A stretch of 64,000 nucleotides of DNA from Methylobacillus methanolivorans. GTDB lineage: Bacteria; Pseudomonadota; Gammaproteobacteria; Burkholderiales; Methylophilaceae. Positions 36,487-45,250 of the stretch are shown one piece after another. Under the pieces are notes generated by a model that saw nothing but the letters and a program-made list of their open reading frames with translations, did no database searches and was not told the DNA's origin. Made by a program: the position numbers and the translations under genes. Within the stretch, counting starts at the first letter, position 1, and each line of letters starts with the position of its first letter. The stretch lies in the NCBI RefSeq assembly GCF_020531845.1, contig NZ_JAJAVF010000002.1, forward strand, positions 1,027,543 to 1,091,542. The letters are read 5' to 3'.

Positions 36487-39400
36487 TCACTTCTTCCAGC
36501 ATTCTCTGCATTGCTTCAAGTTCAAATTGTTGCGATAGCTTACGCATGGCTGCAACAAAGGTTTCATATCGGTCATCCTGGCCGATCTCGTCGAGCTTGC
36601 GGGTAATGCCTTTTACATATCCCACCTTGATCAGCGCCATCAATTCGTCTCTTTGCTCCCTGGATGGTGTCTCCACCTCACTCGTTTCAAGCTTGGCAGT
36701 CACATCGGCATCGGTCACCACACTGCCTACCTCGGTCACCCACTCCAGCTTGAGCTGTTCACCTATCCAGCGTAGCAGTTCCATTACATTGACCGGCTTG
36801 ACGATGAAATCCGATGCCGGGATGCCCGCAGTATTCTCCAAGCCCTTATCAAAGGCATTAGCCGAAACGATGGCGATTGGCACATCCGACTGATGTACCT
36901 TGCGTATCATGTAGCTCGCTTCCCAGCCATCCATGTCCGGCATGGCCAGATCCATGAGGATAACGTTGGGCTTGAATCCGGTATACACCTGCAAACACTC
37001 ACGCCCGCTTGCCGCCTCTGCCACTTCAAACCCCAGTGGTTGAAGGATATTCTTCAGTAACTCCCTATCCACCTGCTCATTATCCACCACGAGAATCCGT
37101 CGACGTGGGCCTTTGTAAGCCACAGGCATGGGCATGGAGGCATTCTCGATTTCTTCCGGCACCCGCACCTGGGAAAGAAACAGGCGGATATGAAACTGGC
37201 TACCTTGGCCAGGGGTGCTACGTACCGTGAGCTGCCCGCCCATGAGTTCAGTCAGCATCTTGCTGATGGTAAGGCCAAGGCCTGTACCACCAATATTACT
37301 GTTGGCCGCGGCCGAGCCGCGGGCAAACGGCTCGAACACCTTCTCAATTTCCTCAGGCGCAATGCCGGGGCCAGTATCCTCAATGCTGATATTCAACATC
37401 TCACGTGCATAGCGCAACTTGAAGGATACCCCGCCCTGACGCGTGAACTTCACGGCATTGCCAAGAATGTTGATAAGAATCTGGCTCAGGCGTTTCTGGT
37501 CGATACGCACCACCTTGGGCAAGTCACCCTGCAATTCATATTGAAAACTGATGCCCTTATTATGGGCCTGCAACTCGAACATGCTCACCAACTGCTGGAT
37601 AAACTCCGGGAAGCGCACCAGGCGCAGGTCGAACGTCAGCTTGCCGCTTTCGATGCGGGCAATGTCCAGCGTGCCTTCGATCAGCGATAACAGGTGCTCG
37701 CCGCTGCGGCGGATCACGCGTATGGATTGGCGGCGGTTTTCCGGCACGCTAGGGTCGTTATCCAGCAACTGCGCATAGCCGAGAATGCTGTTGAGCGGTG
37801 TGCGCAGCTCATGGCTGATGCCGGTGATATAGCGACTCTTGGCCTGATTAGCCTGCTCGGCCACCTGGCGCGCACGTTGTAGCTCTGCATCAGTCTGGCG
37901 GTGCAACATGATTTCACGCTGTAACAGGTTAGTCTGGCGGTTGGACTCTTCCTGCGCCACCCGGCGACTTTCAGATGTCAGCACAATCCACCAAGCAATA
38001 ATGCCACTGGCAAACGCAAGCGCAGCGAATACCTTGAAATACCCCAACCGGAGTTCAGGCAGCAAGGCTTCTTTCTCACCGGTGAAAGTGAGCGACTCAT
38101 GAAAATAGATCAGGCCGAACAATGCGCTAAGGAAAGCCAGCGTCACCGCCATCAGTAAGAGGTAATGCCCCAAGCCGCTCTGCATAACCTCGACCCAGCT
38201 TTCCGGCAATACGCGTCGCATGACACGCTGCCACTGGTATTCAATGCGCCCGTGGGGCTTGCACGTATCGTTGCAGCGCGCATCCAGGGAGCAACACAAC
38301 GAGCAGATGGCACCCTGGTAAGCCGGACAATCCGCCATATCGTTGACTTCATATTCTTTTTCACAAATGCTGCAACGCTGCACGCGGATGATCGGCTGAT
38401 ACATCACTGGCTTGCGGGCAATGTAATAGCGCCCCTTGGTCGCCCAGGCAATCAGTGGGGATGTCACCAGTGCAGTACTGAGCGCGATCATGGCAGAAAA
38501 GGCCTCGGCTTCGACACCGAACAGGCCAAAAAATGCCATCACGGACAATAGTGAGGCAATGCCCATGGCCCCCACCCCCACCGGGTTGATGTCATAAAGA
38601 TATGCCCGTCGGAACTCAATGCCCTTGGGGCTCAAACCCAACGGCTTGTTGATGACGAGATCGGCCACCACAGCCGTGATCCAGGAAATAGCGATATTGG
38701 AATACAAGCCCAGGACTTGCTCCAGCGCCTGGAATACGTCCATTTCCATGAGGATGATGGCGATCATGGCGTTGAACACCACCCAAACCACGCGCCCAGG
38801 ATGGCTGTGGGTCAGGCGCGCAAAAAAGTTGGACCATGCCAGAGATCCGGCATAGGCATTGGTCATGTTGACTTTGAGCTGAGAAATAACCACAAAAAAC
38901 ACCGTCACGGCCAGCACGACTTCCGGGTTGGCAAATACCTCGCTAAAGCCCACCAGGTACATCTGGTTAGGGTTCACCGCCTGCTCAAAGGAACGTGCGC
39001 CCTCCACTGCCAGGTAGGCCAGCAGGGCTCCACCCAGCATCTTGAGCATACCCAGCGAAATCCAGCCCGGCCCTGCCATCAACACGCCAAAGTGCCAGCG
39101 GAAACGGTTTTTCTGGGTTTTTTCCGGCATGAACCGCAGAAAATCGACCTGCTCGCCGATTTGCGGGATCAACGCCATACCCACTGCCATCGCTGTACCA
39201 AACATCAGCAGGTTGAAGTCACCATCATAGCCAGACTTACCAGCAAACTCGGTCAAGCGGCCAATCACTTGCGGATCTTTATAAACAATGAAGATATATG
39301 GCAAAGCCAACAACACCAGCCAGATTGGCTGGGTAATCATCTGGATACGGCTGATCAAGGTCACCCCATGCGTCACCAAGGGTACGATGACCAGGGCGCT

Positions 39401-39916
39401 GACCAGATAACCTGCATAGAGTGGCAAATCAAAATACAACTCCAGCGCATAAGCCATGATGGCGGCTTCCAGCGCGAAGAGAATGAAGGTAAACGATGCG
39501 TATACAAACGACGAAATGGTAGAACCAATATAGCCAAACCCGGCACCCCGAGTGAGCAGGTCCATATCCAGGCCAAAGCGCGCAGCATAGTAACTGATGG
39601 GCAAGCCGGTCATGAAAATGACCAAAGCGATGGCCAGAATGGCCCAGAGAGCATTGGTAAAACCGTAGTTGATGGCCAGCGTACCACCAATGGCTTCCAG
39701 CACCAGGAAAGAGATGGCACCAAATGCCGTATTGGCGACGCGGAAGATAGACCACTTGCGGAACGCCGATGGCGTATAACGCAGTGCATAGTCTTCCAGG
39801 GTCTCGTTGACGACCCAGGTGTTGTAGTCGCGACGCACCTTCACGATGCGTTGTATCGGCTCTGCGACTTCACCAGTGTGTTCAGCCGCTCCTCTTTGAT
39901 GATGAATGGCAGTCAT
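36473..39916 (-). CDS. NCS1-transporter/histidine-kinase/receiver fusion protein
   Basis: A 1147-residue hybrid sensor. Residues about 40-500 are a multi-pass nucleobase:cation symporter-1 (cytosine/allantoin permease-like) domain (YTPSAFRKWSIFRVANTAFG, LTRGAGFGYIGST). Residues about 514-555 are Cys rich (CSIC, CSLCC, three more Cys), possibly binding Zn or Fe-S. Two further membrane helices lead to HisKA (ISHELRTPLNSILGY, His near 701), HATPase (NILGNAVKF, DTGPGI, GTGLGLTIS) and a receiver (Asp near 987 in MDLAMPD). The C-terminal helical tail lacks an HPt His. A solute is presumably sensed or transported by the permease part. ATG 39916 is preferred to TTG 39970, which lies inside the sigma-54 promoter. 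Confidence 0.88.
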   Translation of the reverse strand: MTAIHHQRGAAEHTGEVAEPIQRIVKVRRDYNTWVVNETLEDYALRYTPSAFRKWSIFRVANTAFGAISFLVLEAIGGTLAINYGFTNALWAILAIALVIFMTGLPISYYAARFGLDMDLLTRGAGFGYIGSTISSFVYASFTFILFALEAAIMAYALELYFDLPLYAGYLVSALVIVPLVTHGVTLISRIQMITQPIWLVLLALPYIFIVYKDPQVIGRLTEFAGKSGYDGDFNLLMFGTAMAVGMALIPQIGEQVDFLRFMPEKTQKNRFRWHFGVLMAGPGWISLGMLKMLGGALLAYLAVEGARSFEQAVNPNQMYLVGFSEVFANPEVVLAVTVFFVVISQLKVNMTNAYAGSLAWSNFFARLTHSHPGRVVWVVFNAMIAIILMEMDVFQALEQVLGLYSNIAISWITAVVADLVINKPLGLSPKGIEFRRAYLYDINPVGVGAMGIASLLSVMAFFGLFGVEAEAFSAMIALSTALVTSPLIAWATKGRYYIARKPVMYQPIIRVQRCSICEKEYEVNDMADCPAYQGAICSLCCSLDARCNDTCKPHGRIEYQWQRVMRRVLPESWVEVMQSGLGHYLLLMAVTLAFLSALFGLIYFHESLTFTGEKEALLPELRLGYFKVFAALAFASGIIAWWIVLTSESRRVAQEESNRQTNLLQREIMLHRQTDAELQRARQVAEQANQAKSRYITGISHELRTPLNSILGYAQLLDNDPSVPENRRQSIRVIRRSGEHLLSLIEGTLDIARIESGKLTFDLRLVRFPEFIQQLVSMFELQAHNKGISFQYELQGDLPKVVRIDQKRLSQILINILGNAVKFTRQGGVSFKLRYAREMLNISIEDTGPGIAPEEIEKVFEPFARGSAAANSNIGGTGLGLTISKMLTELMGGQLTVRSTPGQGSQFHIRLFLSQVRVPEEIENASMPMPVAYKGPRRRILVVDNEQVDRELLKNILQPLGFEVAEAASGRECLQVYTGFKPNVILMDLAMPDMDGWEASYMIRKVHQSDVPIAIVSANAFDKGLENTAGIPASDFIVKPVNVMELLRWIGEQLKLEWVTEVGSVVTDADVTAKLETSEVETPSREQRDELMALIKVGYVKGITRKLDEIGQDDRYETFVAAMRKLSQQFELEAMQRMLEEVNDGG

Positions 39917-39958
39917 GCCGAATGATTTGTTTCTATGAGTGAATCCTGCCCTATTGCG

Positions 39959-39974
39959 AGCAAATTTCAAGCCA
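39959..39974 (-). promoter_or_regulatory. Sigma-54 promoter of the NCS1-kinase operon
   Basis: TGGCTT-GAAAT-TTGCT on the minus strand, matching the invariant GG and GC and the full TTGCT of the -12 element. The predicted start is about 30 bases before the ATG at 39916. Confidence 0.68.
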
Positions 39975-40034
39975 ACTGCGCACCGAAATAAGGCAACCGA
40001 TGCAAGACGACCATAATGACAATTAAATCAGATA

Positions 40035-40060
40035 CCTGGTGGGAGCTTCCAGCCACCAGG
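40035..40060 (-). terminator. Hairpin after hupE
   Basis: Perfect 8-bp stem CCTGGTGG/CCACCAGG with a 10-base loop, 9 bases beyond the hupE stop. Probable end of the urease operon, though the T-tract is poor. It sits between the NtrC-type site and the sigma-54 promoter. Confidence 0.55.
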
Positions 40061-40068
40061 CTCAATAC

Positions 40069-40635
40069 TCAAGCAACCATCAACCAAGCACCGAGCACCA
40101 CCATGGTGCAGCCCAATGCAGACTGTGCACGCGCAGGCAAGCGCAGACGGCTTGTTGACAATACGAGACCCAATGCATGCAACATTGCAGTGGCTACCAG
40201 CATGCCAGCCATCACGGCCATACCTTGCACGCCCGCCAACTCACCACCGTGTGCCAGGCCATGGAACAAGGCAAACAGCGCAACCAGTCCTACCTGGATA
40301 GCGCGTGGCAATTTGATGCTGATTGCCAGTAACACACCCAAGGTCATCACGCTGGCCGCTAACAAGGTTTCAATCATGGGCACGCTATAGCCTGACATTC
40401 CCAATACAGCTCCCAGCGCCATGACAGCAACAAATGTCGCAGGCAATTGCCAGCGTGCAGCGCCACCTATCTTCCCGGCCCACAAGCCCACAGCCAACAT
40501 GACCAGCAGGTGATCCAAGCCACTTAACGGGTGCATGAATCCAGCGACAAAACCATGTGCCTCATGGCCAGGGTGAGCCACCGCCAGCGGAGAAAATGCC
40601 AACAAGCCTAATGCCAGAAAACGGGTGATATTCAT
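40069..40635 (-). CDS. HupE/UreJ-family nickel permease
   Basis: A 188-residue membrane protein. A signal peptide ends LAVA/HPGHEAHG; the HPLSGLDHLLVMLAVGLW motif and a second His cluster (ALFHGLAHGGE) are typical of HupE/UreJ, thought to carry Ni2+ or Co2+. It closes the urease cluster 26 bases after ureG, so nickel supply for urease is the likely role. Its 3' end contains a perfect NtrC-type palindrome. Confidence 0.9.
   Translation of the reverse strand: MNITRFLALGLLAFSPLAVAHPGHEAHGFVAGFMHPLSGLDHLLVMLAVGLWAGKIGGAARWQLPATFVAVMALGAVLGMSGYSVPMIETLLAASVMTLGVLLAISIKLPRAIQVGLVALFALFHGLAHGGELAGVQGMAVMAGMLVATAMLHALGLVLSTSRLRLPARAQSALGCTMVVLGAWLMVA
40095..40109. promoter_or_regulatory. NtrC-type enhancer site inside hupE
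   Basis: GCACCA-CCA-TGGTGC, a perfect inverted repeat with the spacing of the E. coli glnAp2 NtrC sites. It is centred about 150 bp upstream of the predicted start of the NCS1-kinase operon, a normal enhancer distance. Confidence 0.6.
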
Positions 40636-40661
40636 ATAACTCTCCTATTTAACTCATTCGC

Positions 40662-41273
40662 TTAGAGCATCAAGCCCTGTTTTTCAATAAAGCTGACGAT
40701 CTCTTCCAGGCCCTGCTTTTCCTTGAGGTTGGTAAAGATGAACGGACGCTCGCCACGCATCTTGCGCGCATCCCTATCCATCACCTCAAGCGAAGCCCCC
40801 ACCAGTGGTGCCAGGTCAATCTTGTTAATCACCAGCAGGTCAGACTTGGTAATGCCTGGCCCGCCTTTGCGCGGAATTTTCTCCCCAGCCGCGACATCAA
40901 TCACGTATATCGTCAGGTCGGAAAGCTCCGGGCTAAATGTCGCCGCGAGGTTGTCGCCACCACTTTCGACAAAGACAATATCCAGCGGATTGAAGCGCTC
41001 GCTCAACTGCGCCACGGCCTCAAGGTTCATCGAGGCATCCTCGCGAATCGCCGTGTGCGGGCAACCGCCGGTCTCCACCCCGATAATGCGCTCAGGCACC
41101 AATGCCTCGTTACGCGTCAGAAACTCGGCATCCTCCTTGGTGTAAATGTCGTTGGTAACTACCGCAATGTTGTAGACATTGCGCAAACGCTGGCACAAAG
41201 CCAATGTAAGCGCCGTCTTGCCCGAGCCTACTGGGCCGCCAATGCCAACACGTAAGGGTTCTTTAATCTGCAT
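40662..41273 (-). CDS. ureG: Urease accessory GTPase UreG
   Basis: A 203-residue SIMIBI GTPase. P-loop [11 protein letters not shown] near the N-terminus, nickel-binding Cys-Pro-His in [22 protein letters not shown] switch and NKIDLAP specificity motif. It powers nickel insertion into urease with UreD, UreF and UreE. The ATG at 41273 is preferred to the TTG at 41285. Confidence 0.96.
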   Translation of the reverse strand: MQIKEPLRVGIGGPVGSGKTALTLALCQRLRNVYNIAVVTNDIYTKEDAEFLTRNEALVPERIIGVETGGCPHTAIREDASMNLEAVAQLSERFNPLDIVFVESGGDNLAATFSPELSDLTIYVIDVAAGEKIPRKGGPGITKSDLLVINKIDLAPLVGASLEVMDRDARKMRGERPFIFTNLKEKQGLEEIVSFIEKQGLML

Positions 41274-41307
41274 TAGTCCATCCAATAATATTAATTAACT
41301 ACGGTCA

Positions 41308-41985
41308 TCACGAACGGAATAGTCGACTGTACTGTGTTTCATGCCTACACCCCGCAATCGTCAACGCCGGACAAAAATTACTGATCATGAAATCCGGCAT
41401 ACGCATCGCCTCTTCCACCAATGCGGGAATCCTGTCGGCTACATCCAGCAATATCTTCTGCCCTGCCACCTGCCCAAGCGGCACCGCCTTCATCGCCGCG
41501 CTGGCCTGGTTTTCCAGCCACGACCAGGCATAGGCCTGCAAAGCATCTTGCTCATCAATTCCCCAAGCCTGGCTGATACCCGCATACAAAGCTGGAAATG
41601 CAGCATTGGGTAATTGCTCCATCAGCGTTTTCCAAATGCCTGGCAAGTCATCAAACTCCAGCAGCAAACGCTTGAGCGAATACCCCATTTGCCGACTCTC
41701 GGCCAGGGCCTCGGCATTGTCACGCCCAGCCAGGTAAAACGCATTCCACTCATTCAATGCAGCAGCATCGCCACGCTGCCAAGCCCGGTAACATCTGCTC
41801 AACAAGGGCAACTCATAACTGCCTTGGTAAATCTGCAATACATCGCCTATCCAGGCCTGTGCACTGGCAAGATCATGCACTTCGCCTGACTCTATGCCCC
41901 ACTCCAGCCCCTGCGAATAGCTATAAGCTCCCACCGGCAACATAGGACTTGCCAGTTGTAGCAGCCGCACCAGTGATTTATTCAT
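41308..41985 (-). CDS. ureF: Urease accessory protein UreF
   Basis: A 225-residue all-helical chaperone starting [28 protein letters not shown], the classic UreF N-terminus. It bridges UreD-urease and UreG. The start overlaps the ureE stop by 8 bases; longer in-frame readings go back through ureE and are not real. Confidence 0.95.
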   Translation of the reverse strand: MNKSLVRLLQLASPMLPVGAYSYSQGLEWGIESGEVHDLASAQAWIGDVLQIYQGSYELPLLSRCYRAWQRGDAAALNEWNAFYLAGRDNAEALAESRQMGYSLKRLLLEFDDLPGIWKTLMEQLPNAAFPALYAGISQAWGIDEQDALQAYAWSWLENQASAAMKAVPLGQVAGQKILLDVADRIPALVEEAMRMPDFMISNFCPALTIAGCRHETQYSRLFRS

Positions 41986-42469
41986 GCGCCCGCGAGCGTG
42001 ATGGTGGCCGTATTGATGGCGCATCGTCATCATGGTGGTGCCTGTGCCCGCCACCATAAGCGCCAGCCTCCGGCTCAAAAGGCGCCATCTGCCCTTCCAC
42101 CTGAACACCCAGCCCGAGCAGCATCTCCTGCAAGACATGGTCCTGCTCCAGCCGCAGCCAGCCTTCGCCCACCTCAAGTGGCACATGACGATTACCCAGG
42201 TGATAAGCCGCCCGCGCCAGCTCGCGCGGTGTCGATGCCGTCACTCGCAACACAGGCTCATCCGCCGCGACCACTTGCACCACGCGCCCGTCCTCCGCCT
42301 GCAACACATCGCCACCACGCAGCACCGTACCGCGCTCCAGCAACAAGGCTGCCTCGGTGCCTGAAGCCAGCGTAACGCGCAAACGGCTCTTCTGCCTGCG
42401 GTCAAATGGCAACACCAATTGGTCGTCAACCTGGCTGGCACTTTCTATTTTCTTGCTGATCCCTAACAT
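41978..42469 (-). CDS. ureE: Urease nickel metallochaperone UreE
   Basis: A 163-residue protein with the N-terminal peptide-binding domain ([15 protein letters not shown]), the central metal domain ([20 protein letters not shown], with its conserved His) and a short His/Asp tail (HRHHHDDD) for extra nickel. It is separated from ureC by a 98-bp palindromic element. Confidence 0.94.
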   Translation of the reverse strand: MLGISKKIESASQVDDQLVLPFDRRQKSRLRVTLASGTEAALLLERGTVLRGGDVLQAEDGRVVQVVAADEPVLRVTASTPRELARAAYHLGNRHVPLEVGEGWLRLEQDHVLQEMLLGLGVQVEGQMAPFEPEAGAYGGGHRHHHDDDAPSIRPPSRSRAHE

Positions 42470-42515
42470 TCAAATTCCATATCGACCAATATTTGTTTTA
42501 ACCACTATCCCTTAA

Positions 42516-42613
42516 GCGTGCAGGATAGTGTTCATGGCAAGGCGCTTTAGCGCAGACAGTACATTAAGTACGGCAAGCTAAAGCAACGCCGCCAGGGACA
42601 CTAGCCTGCACGC
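42516..42613. repeat. Correia-core-like palindromic element A (ureC-ureE)
   Basis: A 98-bp imperfect palindrome. Outer arms 42516-42538 and 42591-42613 pair over 23 bp with three mismatches. The core holds the blocks CAAGGCGC, GCAGACAGTAC, AGTACGGCAAG and GCAACGCCGCC, shared with element B and, from memory, with the neisserial Correia element. It starts one base beyond the ureC stop codon. Confidence 0.82.
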
Positions 42614-42614
42614 G

Positions 42615-44318
42615 CTAAAACAGGAAGTAGCGTTGGGCCATGGGCAGCACCTCCGCCGGCTCACAACTCAGCACCATGCCATCCGCCCGCACTTCATAGG
42701 TTTCCGGGTCAACGTCAATCTTGGGCATCCAGCCGTTGTGTACCATATCTGACTTCTTCACCCCACGTGTGCCCTTGATCGCCACCAGTGGCTTTTTCAG
42801 GTTCAATGCCGCGACTTCCGGGTTGCTCAACGCCGCCTGCGAAACAAAGGTCACGGAAGTCTGCAACGCCCCGCCATAGGAACCAAACATCTGACGGTAA
42901 TGCACAGGCTGCGGAGTCGGGATAGAGGCATTCGCATCACCCATCACCGCAGCCGCGATCATGCCGCCCTTGAGTATGGTCGAAGGCTTGACGCCAAAAA
43001 ATGCCGGACGCCAGAGCACCAGGTCAGCCAGCTTGCCCACCTCAATTGAACCAACCACATGGCCAATACCATGCGTCAACGCAGGATTGATGGTGTATTT
43101 GGCGATATAGCGCTTGATGCGGAAATTGTCGTTGCGCGCACTGTCTTCGGGCAATGGGCCGCGCTGCACTTTCATCTTGTGCGCGGTCTGCCAGGTGCGG
43201 ATCACCACTTCGCCCACGCGGCCCATGGCCTGCGAGTCGGACGACATCATGGCAAACGCGCCAAGGTCATGCAGAATATCTTCTGCCGCAATCGTCTCTC
43301 GGCGGATGCGGCTCTCAGCGAATGCCACATCCTCAGCAATCGCTGGGTCCAGGTGGTGGCAAACCATGAGCATATCGAGATGCTCGTCTATGGTATTGAT
43401 GGTGAAAGGCCGGGTCGGGTTAGTGGACGATGGCAACACATTGGGATGCCCCGCCGCGCGGATGATGTCCGGCGCATGGCCGCCGCCTGCACCTTCGGTA
43501 TGGAAGGTATGGATGGTGCGGCCCCTGAACGCATCGAGCGTGGTTTCGACGAAGCCGGATTCGTTGAGGGTATCGGAATGGATCGCCACCTGCACGTCCA
43601 TTTCCTCGGCGATGCTGAGGCAATTGTCGATCGCGGCCGGCGTCGTGCCCCAGTCCTCATGCAGCTTGAGCCCGACCACGCCCGCCTCGACCTGCTCGCG
43701 CAAAGGCTGCGGCAAGCTGGCGTTGCCCTTACCGAGAAAGCCTAAATTCATCGGAAAGGCATCTGCCGCTTGCAGCATGCGGTGAATATGCCAGGGGCCT
43801 GGCGTACAGGTAGTGGCAAAGGTGCCGGTCGCCGGACCAGTACCGCCGCCTATCATCGTAGTCACGCCCGACATCAGCGCTTCCTCAATCTGTTGCGGAC
43901 AGATGAAATGAATGTGGGTGTCTATGCCACCCGCGGTGACGATCATGCCCTCGCCCGCGATCACCTCGGTGCCCGCGCCAATAGCAATCTCCACGCCAGG
44001 CTGGATATCGGGATTACCTGCCTTGCCGATGGCCGAGATATAACCGCCCTTGATGCCGATATCGGCCTTGACGATGCCCCAATGATCAACAATCAACGCA
44101 TTGGTAATCACGGTATCGGCCACTTCACTCGCTACGCCCTGGCCTTGCCCCATGCCGTCACGGATCACCTTGCCGCCGCCGAACTTCACTTCTTCACCGT
44201 AGATGGTGTAATCCTTCTCCACCTCCAGCCACAGCTCAGTGTCAGCCAGGCGCATGCGGTCACCCACCGTCGGGCCGAACATTTCAGCATAGGCGCGCTT
44301 GTCGATTTTCACACTCAT
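42615..44318 (-). CDS. ureC: Urease alpha subunit UreC
   Basis: A 567-residue catalytic subunit. Visible active-site parts: HIHF nickel ligands, the carbamylated Lys in GLKLHEDWG (near residue 218), the flap region [16 protein letters not shown] with its His, and the conserved MVCHHL Cys/His loop. Length matches bacterial UreC. It hydrolyses urea to ammonia and carbamate in the cytoplasm with UreA and UreB. ATGA overlap with ureB. Confidence 0.97.
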   Translation of the reverse strand: MSVKIDKRAYAEMFGPTVGDRMRLADTELWLEVEKDYTIYGEEVKFGGGKVIRDGMGQGQGVASEVADTVITNALIVDHWGIVKADIGIKGGYISAIGKAGNPDIQPGVEIAIGAGTEVIAGEGMIVTAGGIDTHIHFICPQQIEEALMSGVTTMIGGGTGPATGTFATTCTPGPWHIHRMLQAADAFPMNLGFLGKGNASLPQPLREQVEAGVVGLKLHEDWGTTPAAIDNCLSIAEEMDVQVAIHSDTLNESGFVETTLDAFRGRTIHTFHTEGAGGGHAPDIIRAAGHPNVLPSSTNPTRPFTINTIDEHLDMLMVCHHLDPAIAEDVAFAESRIRRETIAAEDILHDLGAFAMMSSDSQAMGRVGEVVIRTWQTAHKMKVQRGPLPEDSARNDNFRIKRYIAKYTINPALTHGIGHVVGSIEVGKLADLVLWRPAFFGVKPSTILKGGMIAAAVMGDANASIPTPQPVHYRQMFGSYGGALQTSVTFVSQAALSNPEVAALNLKKPLVAIKGTRGVKKSDMVHNGWMPKIDVDPETYEVRADGMVLSCEPAEVLPMAQRYFLF

Positions 44319-44623
44319 TTCAGCGCCCCCATGACCTTACCGGCAAACCCATACACTTCACGCTTTCCGCCCAATGCCACCAATTGCACGGTCCGGCTCT
44401 GCCCCGGCTCGAAGCGCACCGCCGTGCCTGCGGCAATATCGAGACGGAAGCCATAAGCCAGTGGCCGCTCGAACGACAAGGCCTCGTTGGTCTCGTAAAA
44501 ATGATAATGCGAACCCACCTGAATAGGCCGGTCGCCGGTATTCGCCACTTCCAGCGTCACCGTCTCGCGCCCGTCGTTAAGCAGGATGTCGCCTGCGTCT
44601 ATGTTCATTTCACCTGGGATCAT
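44315..44623 (-). CDS. ureB: Urease beta subunit UreB
   Basis: A 102-residue small subunit starting [16 protein letters not shown], the usual UreB N-terminus, with VGSHYHFYE and [21 protein letters not shown] lies 8 bases before ATG 44623; the GTG at 44641 would add six residues. It is preceded by two tandem palindromic elements rather than the usual short gap to ureA. Confidence 0.95.
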   Translation of the reverse strand: MIPGEMNIDAGDILLNDGRETVTLEVANTGDRPIQVGSHYHFYETNEALSFERPLAYGFRLDIAAGTAVRFEPGQSRTVQLVALGGKREVYGFAGKVMGALK

Positions 44624-44688
44624 CTGTATTGCTCCAGTCACGCTAATTTACTTTTTTCAATTTCACACTGTCCTGAGTGGTTCACAAT

Positions 44689-44749
44689 CCATTGCTAGCA
44701 AGGCGCGCCGACACAGACAGTAGTCCAGCAGAACACAAGCCAGCGATGG
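44689..44749. repeat. Degenerate Correia-core-like element C (ureA-ureB)
   Basis: Short arms CCATTGCT (44689-44696) and AGCGATGG (44742-44749) enclose CAAGGCGCGCC and CACAGACAGTAG, recognisable but decayed versions of the blocks in elements A and B. Weaker pairing extends outward to about 44672-44769, where element B begins. Confidence 0.55.
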
Positions 44750-44768
44750 CTTTTCATTCACGCCTCAA

Positions 44769-44871
44769 GCATGGCACTGCAAACGTGGAGGGCAAGGCGC
44801 AAATTCGCAGACAGTACGTATGAGTACGGCAAGAATTTGCAACGCCGCCATCCGCGTTTGTAGTGCCATGC
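44769..44871. repeat. Correia-core-like palindromic element B (ureA-ureB)
   Basis: A 103-bp palindrome. Arms 44769-44793 and 44847-44871 pair over 25 bp with three mismatches, but their sequence is unrelated to the arms of element A. The core blocks CAAGGCGC, GCAGACAGTAC, GTACGGCAAG and GCAACGCCGCC are the same. It starts one base beyond the ureA stop codon. Confidence 0.82.
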
Positions 44872-44872
44872 C

Positions 44873-45175
44873 CTACGGAATCGGTTGGTGGACGGTGACC
44901 AGCTTGGTCCCATCTGGAAACGTCGCCTCCACCTGTATCTCCGGAATCATCTCCGGCACACCCTCCATCACGTCGTCACGGCTCAACAGCGTCGCGCCAT
45001 ACCCCATCAACTCCGCCACCGTCTTGCCGTCACGCGCGCCTTCCATGATCGCGGCGCTGATAAACGCAATCGACTCCGGGTAGTTGAGCTTGAGGCCGCG
45101 CGCCTTGCGCCGCTCCGCGAGCAGGGCTGCGGTAAAGATCAGCAGCTTGTCTTTTTCTCTTGGGCTTAATTCCAT
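44873..45175 (-). CDS. ureA: Urease gamma subunit UreA
   Basis: A 100-residue subunit with [44 protein letters not shown] and the C-terminal VTVHQPIP, all diagnostic for UreA. It lies 75 bases after ureD. The unusually long 249-base gap to ureB is filled by palindromic elements B and C. Confidence 0.97.
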   Translation of the reverse strand: MELSPREKDKLLIFTAALLAERRKARGLKLNYPESIAFISAAIMEGARDGKTVAELMGYGATLLSRDDVMEGVPEMIPEIQVEATFPDGTKLVTVHQPIP

Positions 45176-45250
45176 AGATAGTTCTTTTTCATAGATTCAA
45201 TATGATGCGACTCAATCTGATGCCAATCACAGCAATAGGCGCTTGGCAAA

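Noticed and set aside
38717..39925. 402-residue plus-strand reading frame opposite the NCS1-kinase gene
   Set aside because: Antisense shadow of a clear, well-conserved coding sequence; its translation is His/Gln rich with no fold-like pattern.
43059..43785. Two long plus-strand reading frames opposite ureC
   Set aside because: Shadows of ureC caused by high third-position GC; no ribosome site or domain.
42516..44871. Correia-like elements considered as an insertion sequence or as ordinary terminators
   Set aside because: They encode no protein and lack the usual Correia terminal repeat as I remember it, and no T-tract follows; the shared core rules out independent terminators.
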